Below, piece after piece: positions 43,878-50,108 of a DNA stretch of 64,000 bases. Positions within the stretch are counted from its first letter, which is position 1. Every line of letters starts with the position of its first letter. This DNA comes from CADEDV01 sp964596345 (lineage in GTDB: Bacteria; Bacteroidota; Bacteroidia; Chitinophagales; Chitinophagaceae), in NCBI GenBank assembly GCA_964596345.1, contig CAZQSZ010000002.1, positions 372,001-436,000 of the forward strand, given 5' to 3'. Below the pieces are notes generated by a model. That model saw nothing but the letters and a program-made list of their open reading frames with translations. It did no database searches and was not told where the DNA came from. The position numbers were made by a program, and so were the translations under genes.

Positions 43878-44456
43878 ATGACAGAGCAAATCAAAGGTTA
43901 CTCCTACGGGCAAGTAGGGCAATCACCTGTAAGCATTGCCGACTTAGAACTCCTTAAAAAAACGGTTCTATTTACCGAAGATGATGAAAAAAATCTTCGC
44001 CTCGCAGGTGAAGTATTAAAAGACCAAACCAACGAAGTGCTTGACTTGTGGTATGGTTTTGTAGGCGGTAACGAACATTTAGTTCATTACTTTGCAAAAG
44101 ATGGGCAACCCAATATGGATTACCTCACAGCAGTAAGAGCAAGGTTCGGGCAATGGATTATGGACTTATGTAACAAGCCTTACGACCAGGATTGGCTTAA
44201 CTACCAACAGGAAATTGCTCTGCGACATCACAGCCTAAAGAAAAATAAAACTGATAATGTGGATACAGTTCCTATTATTCACTATCGCTATTTGGTGGCA
44301 TTTATTTTCCCTATCACTGCAACTATAAAGGGTTTTCTAAGCAAAAAAGGACACGACACAGAAACCGTGGAAGCAATGCATGCCGCCTGGTTTAAGGCAG
44401 TAACATTAACTGTTATCCTGTGGACTTATCCATACATCAACCAAAACGAATTTTAA
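43878..44456 (+). CDS. Protoglobin (cytoplasmic haem protein)
   Basis: A 192-residue protoglobin from the ATG at 43878; a longer frame from 43845 adds an unneeded leader. It follows the Methanosarcina acetivorans protoglobin closely by memory: IKGYSYG at the start, LWYGFVGGNEHLVHYF (distal Trp-Tyr near 58-59), AVRARFGQWIMD, and QQEIALRHHSLKKNKTDNV with the proximal haem His117. It ends YPYINQNEF. Protoglobins bind O2, CO and NO. No transducer domain is fused. It is the first gene of a six-gene operon, followed after 22 nt by an exported paralogue. Confidence 0.92.
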   Translation: MTEQIKGYSYGQVGQSPVSIADLELLKKTVLFTEDDEKNLRLAGEVLKDQTNEVLDLWYGFVGGNEHLVHYFAKDGQPNMDYLTAVRARFGQWIMDLCNKPYDQDWLNYQQEIALRHHSLKKNKTDNVDTVPIIHYRYLVAFIFPITATIKGFLSKKGHDTETVEAMHAAWFKAVTLTVILWTYPYINQNEF

Positions 44457-44478
44457 TTAACTATTAATACTAAATAAA

Positions 44479-45129
44479 ATGAAAAAAATATTATCACTAG
44501 CATTTATAATTTGCTTTACTGCAAACAGCTACTCACAAACAACAAAAGCCCCCGCAGGCTATACTTACGGTACTAACAAGGTTTCAAAATCGCCTTTTAG
44601 TTTCGACGATTTAAAACTTCTGCAACAGTCGCTATTATTTGGCGATGATGACATTAAGTATCTTAAAATGAGCCACGATATTTTAAAAGACCAAACCAAT
44701 GATATATTGGATGTTTGGTACGGCTTTGTAGCTTCTACACCACAATTAGTGTACTTCTTTGGTAATAAAACTACAGGTAAGCCAGAGGGGGAATATTTAG
44801 CAAAAGTTAGAGAAAGATTTGCAATGTGGATATTGCAAACTGCTGAAGCCAATTATAATCAGGATTGGTTAAATTATCAATACGAAATAGGATTACGGCA
44901 TTATTCAACAAAAAAGAATAAAACAGACAAAGTAAATTCAGTGCCGATTATTTATTACCGCTACATTCCTGCATTAACTATTCCAGTAACTACAACGCTA
45001 AAACCATTCTTAGCTAAAAAAGGTGCAAGTGCAGAAGATGTAGATAAGATGTATAATGCGTGGCTAAAATCTGTGTTAATGCAATCCATTTTATGGGGAC
45101 AGCCTTATATGAAGAAGGGTGAATTTTAA
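44479..45129 (+). CDS. Exported protoglobin paralogue
   Basis: A 216-residue protein with a clear Sec signal peptide (MKKILSLAFIICFTANSYSQ, ~20 residues) in front of a full protoglobin domain: AGYTYGTNKVSKSPF, VWYGFVASTPQLVYFF, KVRERFAMWILQ, and YEIGLRHYSTKKNKTDKVNSVP with proximal His141. Only the residue after that His differs (Tyr here, His in the first copy). Haem binding is likely kept. The export signal would place it in the periplasm, unusual for this family, where I know only cytoplasmic members. It overlaps the next small gene's start. Confidence 0.88.
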   Translation: MKKILSLAFIICFTANSYSQTTKAPAGYTYGTNKVSKSPFSFDDLKLLQQSLLFGDDDIKYLKMSHDILKDQTNDILDVWYGFVASTPQLVYFFGNKTTGKPEGEYLAKVRERFAMWILQTAEANYNQDWLNYQYEIGLRHYSTKKNKTDKVNSVPIIYYRYIPALTIPVTTTLKPFLAKKGASAEDVDKMYNAWLKSVLMQSILWGQPYMKKGEF

Positions 45130-45229
45130 AAAAACCATACAAAAAATAGGAATAGTTGGGTTTTGCTTTTTTCTAATTAAAGGCATTATCTGGCTATTCT
45201 TACTCCTATTTATCAAATCAAAATTATAA
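45119..45229 (+). CDS. 36-aa single-span membrane peptide in the protoglobin operon
   Basis: A GTG at 45119 overlaps the last codons of the exported protoglobin in another frame; the frame runs 36 codons to TAA at 45229, two bases before the DUF2024 start, and so fills the gap exactly. The product starts with the basic VNFKKTIQK and has a hydrophobic stretch of ~25 residues (IGIVGFCFFLIKGIIWLFLLLF) ending IKSKL. Tight packing and coupling suggest a real gene. It may anchor or assist the exported haem protein. Confidence 0.6.
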   Translation: MNFKKTIQKIGIVGFCFFLIKGIIWLFLLLFIKSKL

Positions 45230-45231
45230 AA

Positions 45232-45495
45232 ATGAAAGTCGCAGTTTGGGATACTTATGTTACCAAAGCAGATGGTACAGTTATGCACTTTGATATTATT
45301 GCACCATCTGAAATTAAAGATGAAGCAACCATACATAAATATGGGTGGGAATATTTAAACATCAAAAATCAATCAGGACAACCCCTTTCTGCAAAAGAGT
45401 GCAGCTTTTGCCATATTGAAACTGCTTCGGCAGAAATGGTATCAGCAATTGAACAAAAGGGATATTATATTATTGAAATGCAAGGTTGCAATTAA
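45232..45495 (+). CDS. DUF2024 family protein
   Basis: An 87-residue cytoplasmic protein with the DUF2024 signature MKVAVWDTYVTKADGTVMHFDIIAPS at its start and a CSFCHIE motif near residue 55. The Cys-x-x-Cys-His arrangement is compatible with metal or redox binding, but this is inference. DUF2024 is a small family of unknown role. It sits two bases after the 36-aa ORF and nine bases before the next gene. Confidence 0.85.
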   Translation: MKVAVWDTYVTKADGTVMHFDIIAPSEIKDEATIHKYGWEYLNIKNQSGQPLSAKECSFCHIETASAEMVSAIEQKGYYIIEMQGCN

Positions 45496-45504
45496 TTTTC
45501 TTTT

Positions 45505-45753
45505 ATGGACAGCAGAAACACCTTAAAATGCAATGCTACATTTATAGATATGCTTTGCAATTGTATGGAGGCGAAAACCAAAGTGGCAATGCTTTTGGAT
45601 AATAATGGACTTATAAGGGCAGAAGGGTTAATTAAGACAATGGAGATAAATGCAGCGCAGCCTTATATTGAAATGCAGGGCGGCTTAAAAATTGCATTGG
45701 ATACAATTACAGCTGTAAATGGTATTTTTGTAGCTTCTTATTCGGAGTGCTAA
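45505..45753 (+). CDS. Small hypothetical protein, 82 aa
   Basis: A soluble 82-residue protein with four Cys (LKCNATF, MLCNCME, SYSEC at the end). The central portion (LLDNNGLIRAEGLIKTMEINAAQPYIEMQGGLKIALDTITAVNGIF) is beta-rich and looks like a small beta-barrel (Sm or OB-like). No family is recognised. Conserved position between DUF2024 and the MarR regulator suggests it belongs to the module. Confidence 0.65.
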   Translation: MDSRNTLKCNATFIDMLCNCMEAKTKVAMLLDNNGLIRAEGLIKTMEINAAQPYIEMQGGLKIALDTITAVNGIFVASYSEC

Positions 45754-45783
45754 AAAGTATATTTTGTTCAACCTTTTATAAAT

Positions 45784-46380
45784 ATGTCAGTATTCAATCT
45801 TATAAATCAAAATACCAGCCTCGACAATAAAATAGTTGCAGGTCTTGAAAGGCTGTCACAGGTTTTCAGAATTTTACTTTGGGAAAAAGCAAAAGAACAT
45901 GCCTTAAGCCCTATACAAATACAATTACTCATTTTTATTCAGTACCACTCTACTGATAAGTGCACCATCAGTTACCTGGCGCAGGAATTTAATTTTACAA
46001 AGCCGACTATCAGCGACGCAATTAAAGTTTTAGAACAAAAAAACTTTATCAAAAAAAACACAGACAGCAGCGATACCAGGAGCTACACAATACAACTCAC
46101 AGCATCAGGAAAAAAAATAGTTTTAGAAACGGAGAATTTTGCTAATCCTATCACTGAAATAATTACAAAGTCAAACGAGGCTGATAAATTGATATTATGG
46201 GAAAACATCTCAAACTTAATATCGCTTTTAAACAGACAAGAAATAATAAGTATTCAAAGGACTTGCTTTAATTGTGGACATTATACAATAAAAAACAAGA
46301 ACGCTTTCTGCTCTTTGCTAAATCAAAATCTACTTACAAAAGACATTAGAATTGACTGTGAAGAATTTGAACTGGCGTAA
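45784..46380 (+). CDS. MarR-family regulator with C-terminal four-cysteine tail
   Basis: A 198-residue winged-helix protein. Residues ~20-140 are the MarR domain: LSPIQIQLLIFIQYHS, CTISYLAQEFNFTKPTISDAIKVLEQKNFI (recognition helix), and the wing DTRSYTIQLTASGKKIV. Residues ~160-198 are an added tail with Cys in TCFNCGHY, AFCSLL and DCEEF, i.e. CxxC followed by two single Cys, as in zinc-ribbon or iron-sulfur sensing tails. As the last gene of the haem-protein operon it is likely its own local regulator. Ligand or redox signal is inferred. Confidence 0.82.
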   Translation: MSVFNLINQNTSLDNKIVAGLERLSQVFRILLWEKAKEHALSPIQIQLLIFIQYHSTDKCTISYLAQEFNFTKPTISDAIKVLEQKNFIKKNTDSSDTRSYTIQLTASGKKIVLETENFANPITEIITKSNEADKLILWENISNLISLLNRQEIISIQRTCFNCGHYTIKNKNAFCSLLNQNLLTKDIRIDCEEFELA

Positions 46381-46468
46381 CTAAGTTTGTTTCACAAACA
46401 CAGGACAGGTGGGACGAAAAAGGCGAACGTCTATCAGGGAGTTTGCTGAAGCTGGTAACAAAATATAT

Positions 46469-47665
46469 CTATGTCTTTCCACTCAGCTTATCCTTCATAT
46501 AACTTCCACCACCACTATTCCCCTCTTTAAAATATCCTTGTGATGCTCCGGCATCGGCCATACTGTTACTCATTTTATTTGCTGCACCGCCCAATGCATC
46601 TCTTGTCATAGAAGCCCCGCCAACCATAACAGTGCGGCTGGATGTACTCATCATATTAGTAACTTTATAAAGCAAAGTATTTCCACCACCGGCATGAATA
46701 ATATAATTGGCAACAGAAGGCACAGTAAAATATCCGATGATACCAATAATCATAAATATCAGATACGCTGTATCGGTTGTGCTGAAAAAAGTATCGCCAT
46801 TGGTAGCAATCTGCTGCAAATCTTCTTTCAGCATATTCTCCTGAATTTTACCCATGATGCCACCGAAAATATTAGCTACCGGCAACCACAAAAAGATATT
46901 GAGATAACGGGCTATCCAAACGGTCAATGTATGCTGAAAGCCATCAAACACTGCAATACCAAAAACCAATGGGCCTAGTATGGCCAATACAATCAGATAA
47001 AATGTTCGTATGGTGTTTATGCAAAGTGCTGCGGCTTCAAACAGAACCTTCAATACTTCACTCATCCACTGCTTGATTGAATTACGGAAGTTGTAGGAGA
47101 ATTTAGAGAAGGCAAACTTAATATCATTACCAATACTTTTTACCCATCCTTCTCTTTTATCGCCATAATGATACTTGTACCATTTTTCTCTATCGCCGCT
47201 TCCGCTGGTACCAACATACATTTGCCAATAAGCTGTTTTCTTAATGGCTTCTTCTTTCATCTCTAATAACTTTGAAACTGCTTTATCCGAATCAGTAATC
47301 ATTGCAGCAGTTGCTGTAACAGTTGGTTTCATCACACCGTTAATCATTGCAATAACTGAAGGAAATATTAACACAGCAAAGCCCAAAACAAATGGACGAA
47401 ACAGCGGATAAAAATCAACCGGCTCTGCCCTGGCAATATGCCCCCAAACCCTTGATGCAATATACCAGGTGGCTGCAAAGCCAGCTATACCACGACCAAC
47501 GCCAATTAAGCGGCTGCATAGCGGCATCATATCATCATACAATTTCTCCAGCACTTCATGCAGACTGCGGATGCGGTTAGCCATACCTTGTGCTTCGGCT
47601 AAATTAGGAATCAGCAATACTACGATTGCTATGCAAATAACTCTTACACACATTTTATCTCTCAT
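46469..47665 (-). CDS. traJ: Conjugative transposon protein TraJ
   Basis: A 398-residue polytopic channel protein. I take the ATG at 47665 because it starts a signal-like MRDKMCVRVICIAIVVLL...AEAQ; the longer frame from 47716 runs through a CCGCC-AA-GGCGG hairpin at 47694-47705. The TraJ pattern is clear: SLHEVLEKLYDDMMPLCSRLIGVGRGIAGFAATWYIASRVWGHIARAEPVDFYPLFRPFVLGF, and QHTLTVWIARYLNIFLWLPVANIFG. C-terminal SMADAGAS... is disordered. Related to VirB6. Its downstream neighbour on the minus strand, traK, is displaced by the cargo. Confidence 0.92.
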   Translation of the reverse strand: MRDKMCVRVICIAIVVLLIPNLAEAQGMANRIRSLHEVLEKLYDDMMPLCSRLIGVGRGIAGFAATWYIASRVWGHIARAEPVDFYPLFRPFVLGFAVLIFPSVIAMINGVMKPTVTATAAMITDSDKAVSKLLEMKEEAIKKTAYWQMYVGTSGSGDREKWYKYHYGDKREGWVKSIGNDIKFAFSKFSYNFRNSIKQWMSEVLKVLFEAAALCINTIRTFYLIVLAILGPLVFGIAVFDGFQHTLTVWIARYLNIFLWLPVANIFGGIMGKIQENMLKEDLQQIATNGDTFFSTTDTAYLIFMIIGIIGYFTVPSVANYIIHAGGGNTLLYKVTNMMSTSSRTVMVGGASMTRDALGGAANKMSNSMADAGASQGYFKEGNSGGGSYMKDKLSGKT

Positions 47666-47734
47666 CACAAATATTTTATTAGCCTCGCTGTTCCGCCAAG
47701 GCGGATTCATACTCACTTGTTTTAAATGAAATTG

Positions 47735-48361
47735 CTATTTCGTTAGCCCATATAATCTGCGGCTCATTTCAATTTCTGCTTTTTCCGCTTTGCGTTGCAG
47801 TGAAAGAAGATTAGTGTTGTTCGTAAATTCTTTGAGGAAAGTATATTGTTCTTCCACCGACGAATAAATTTTATCAATTGCCTGCAGCCGTTCATCATCG
47901 CTCATTCGCAGCTTTCCTGAAGTAATTATCAAAGACAATTCATCAATGCTTTTTAAACTTTCATTAAACAGGTTGCCGTACACCTTGCCGAGATAATCAA
48001 TTTCTTCAATAGTAAACTGTTTTTCTTCCTTAAACCGGTTATACGCCATTTTATATTCTTTGGCTATCCTAAGTTGATAGCTGATTATATCTGCAATGCG
48101 TTTATATTTTTTTACTGCCGGGCTTACCTGCATTAAACCATCTAAGAAAGTTTTATGAATATTGAAATTTCCTTCGGATATGTTTTTAACAGCAGTATAT
48201 CCTTTATTCAGGAGTTTATACCCATCATACATATTCTGTAAAATCTTTTTAAACTGCGCCAGTTTTTCTATGTTGAGTAACAGTTGTTGTACTTCTTCAC
48301 TTTGAGCTTTTAGTTGAAAACTCATACCACACATAATCAAAATCACAATTAGCTTTTTCAT
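47735..48361 (-). CDS. TraI-like exported protein, copy 3
   Basis: A 208-residue exported helical protein (signal peptide MKKLIVILIMCGMSFQLKAQ) with the pattern YDGYKLLNKGYTAVKNISEGNFNIH..FLDGL, FTIEEIDYLGKVYGNLFNESLKSIDELSLIITSGKLRMSDDERL, and a C-terminal helix ending RRLYGLTK. The same blueprint recurs in the next two genes. Such proteins are sometimes filed with TerB-like names, which I do not endorse. Start overlaps the stop of copy 2 (ATGA). Likely part of the mating machinery. Confidence 0.72.
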   Translation of the reverse strand: MKKLIVILIMCGMSFQLKAQSEEVQQLLLNIEKLAQFKKILQNMYDGYKLLNKGYTAVKNISEGNFNIHKTFLDGLMQVSPAVKKYKRIADIISYQLRIAKEYKMAYNRFKEEKQFTIEEIDYLGKVYGNLFNESLKSIDELSLIITSGKLRMSDDERLQAIDKIYSSVEEQYTFLKEFTNNTNLLSLQRKAEKAEIEMSRRLYGLTK

Positions 48362-49002
48362 TTTATTCCATTTATAAGTTTAGAACGGTTTATTTCCATT
48401 TGCTCTCCCAATCGCTGTACGGCCAGCAAGCCCATATCTTCGCTAAAGGAGCAGGCAAAGGAATATTTATCCTGTATGTCGGCATATAACCTGTCAATTC
48501 GTTTCAGCCTTTCATCGTCCTTCATTTCTAATTTGCCTGATGTTGTAACCAGTATTAATTCTTCCACCGTTTTTATACATTCATTCAGCAGGTTATCAAA
48601 AACCTGTTTTAAATACTCAAGTTCAGCTTCGGTAAACTGCTTTGTTTCCCTGATTTGCTGGATAGTGATTTTTGTTTGCTTGATGATTTTTACCTGGTAG
48701 GCCATTATATCCGCCACTTTTGCATACCTGATTATAGAAGGATTTACATTTTTGAGCCCGTTAAAGAAATCCCGGTGCAGGTTGAGGTCTCCGTTCTTTA
48801 TGTTTCGTATAGTATTAACTCCACTGGTTACAATGCTGTAACCTTTTTTTGCATAACCAAGATAAACCTGTAAGGCAGCAATTTGTTGCAGCAGGTATTT
48901 CTTTTGGGTGGATTTTTGATTTAGCCATTCATCTGTGGTTTGAGCATTTGATGATAAAAATGCAAACAGCCCTGCTGTTGCTAATAGCAATAATCTTTTC
49001 AT
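48358..49002 (-). CDS. TraI-like exported protein, copy 2
   Basis: A 214-residue exported protein (signal peptide MKRLLLLATAGLFAFLSSNAQ), paralogous to both neighbours: QIAALQVYLGYAKKGYSIVTSGVNTIRNIKNGDLNLHRDFFNGL, FTEAELEYLKQVFDNLLNECIKTVEELILVTTSGKLEMKDDERL, and LLAVQRLGEQMEINR. Overlaps copy 3 by 4 bp. The repeated helical design suggests a periplasmic coiled-coil component of the secretion apparatus. Confidence 0.72.
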   Translation of the reverse strand: MKRLLLLATAGLFAFLSSNAQTTDEWLNQKSTQKKYLLQQIAALQVYLGYAKKGYSIVTSGVNTIRNIKNGDLNLHRDFFNGLKNVNPSIIRYAKVADIMAYQVKIIKQTKITIQQIRETKQFTEAELEYLKQVFDNLLNECIKTVEELILVTTSGKLEMKDDERLKRIDRLYADIQDKYSFACSFSEDMGLLAVQRLGEQMEINRSKLINGIK

Positions 49003-49036
49003 ACATCACATTTTCATTCTTCACAATATTGTTTCG

Positions 49037-49717
49037 CTAACGGCTTAAACCGTACAGTCTTTTCACATATTCAATTTCACCCAACTCACTGGCCCGTTGA
49101 ATACTCAGCATCTTATTCTGGTTATTGAAATCTTTTAAATCACCATACTGCTGCTGCAGGTTATCTGAAACGGTATTTATTATTTCCAACCGTTTGGCAT
49201 CACTCATTTGGGTGGCAAAAGCATTTACTACCAAAAACAACTGGTCAATACTTTTCAGGCTTTCATCCATCATGCCGGAATAAATGTTGAACATATAATC
49301 CAGTTCCTCAACAGTAAAGTTTTTATCCTGCTTAAATAAAGACCAGGCACCTTTGTATTCGTTTACCATTTGCACCTGCCGTTCTATAATATCTTTCACC
49401 CGGTTATAGTAAGCAAGAACAGCTTTTACTTTCCATAATTCCTGGAAATAATCATCATAAAGTTTACGCTGCTTTTCCACCCAGTCTTTAATTTCATTCA
49501 GCTTCAACTGGCTCATTTTATTTTCCAGTGTTTTCTGTGCATTCTGCAGCCAGATTGTTTTGTTTTGTAACCGTTGCATCTGCAGGTCAATTGCCTTGAT
49601 AACTTTTTTAACTGCCGCTTTGATGATGTCCACGATGGGAACTTGTGCTTTACTTTCCTGCATTGGCAAAAACATACAGCACATACTCAAGCCCACTACT
49701 GCCAATATTTTTTTCAT
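49037..49717 (-). CDS. traI: Conjugal transfer protein TraI
   Basis: A 226-residue exported protein (signal peptide ends near SKAQ, residue 25) with the classical Bacteroidota TraI order: DLQMQRLQNKTIWLQNAQKTLENKMSQLKLNEIKDWVEKQRKLYDDYFQELWKVK, FTVEELDYMFNIYSGMMDESLKSIDQLF, QMSDAKRLEIINTVSDNLQ, and RASELGEIEYVKRLYGL. It looks like the parental copy of the two shorter paralogues downstream. Located directly after a lipoprotein gene, 6 bp away, in the tra operon. Confidence 0.88.
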   Translation of the reverse strand: MKKILAVVGLSMCCMFLPMQESKAQVPIVDIIKAAVKKVIKAIDLQMQRLQNKTIWLQNAQKTLENKMSQLKLNEIKDWVEKQRKLYDDYFQELWKVKAVLAYYNRVKDIIERQVQMVNEYKGAWSLFKQDKNFTVEELDYMFNIYSGMMDESLKSIDQLFLVVNAFATQMSDAKRLEIINTVSDNLQQQYGDLKDFNNQNKMLSIQRASELGEIEYVKRLYGLSR

Positions 49718-49723
49718 AACATA

Positions 49724-50104
49724 CTATTTTATTTTTTTAAATTGATTAGAGCCGTCAAATACAAGTTTCTCTTTAATGTCAAACGAATAATGGTCTAAGG
49801 TTTCTGCCTCTTCCAGCAATTTCGTTTCGGGGTTGTAAATTCCTGATGTTTCTTTCACCTTATATTCAGGGACATTGGCTTCGCCTTCCACCTGCCGGAT
49901 ATAATGCCAACGATTTTGAATTTTAAACTCTTTTGCTGCCAGATTCTGGATGGAGATAACGAGGGTATCAAACTCTTTACCGAATTCATTTTGCCCGGCT
50001 CTTATATAGGTGCCGGGTATAAATTCCATAATTTCATCTTTACCACTTGTACCGCAGCCAGAGATAATTAATGTTGCTGAAATGATAAGCAATACTGTTT
50101 TCAT
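49724..50104 (-). CDS. Tra-operon lipoprotein
   Basis: A 126-residue lipoprotein: MKTVLLIISATLIISGC with lipid-anchored Cys at residue ~17, then a beta-rich domain (EFIPGTYIRAGQNEFGKEFDTLVISIQNLAAKEFKIQNRWHYIRQVEGE, VKETSGIYNPETKLL). Small lipoproteins at this position between traG and traI occur in related elements (TraH-like by position). Function unknown; maybe entry exclusion or apparatus stability. Stop is 6 bp from the traI start and its own start is 4 bp from the traG stop. Confidence 0.7.
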   Translation of the reverse strand: MKTVLLIISATLIISGCGTSGKDEIMEFIPGTYIRAGQNEFGKEFDTLVISIQNLAAKEFKIQNRWHYIRQVEGEANVPEYKVKETSGIYNPETKLLEEAETLDHYSFDIKEKLVFDGSNQFKKIK

Positions 50105-50108
50105 ACTA

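Noticed and set aside
46400..46445. Stretch resembling part of the filamentous phage f1 origin (shared word CGTCTATCAGGG)
   Set aside because: The match is only about a dozen bases plus GGCGAA, recalled from memory, with no nicking-site hairpin or replication gene nearby. It is insufficient to call an origin.
47666..47716. N-terminal extension of TraJ from 47716
   Set aside because: It would encode a polar stretch through a CCGCC/GGCGG hairpin before the signal-like segment, so the start at 47665 was preferred.
47735..49002. Tellurite-resistance TerB proteins
   Set aside because: Such names are sometimes attached to these proteins, but they are exported, lie inside the tra operon and share a blueprint with TraI, so a transfer role is more likely.
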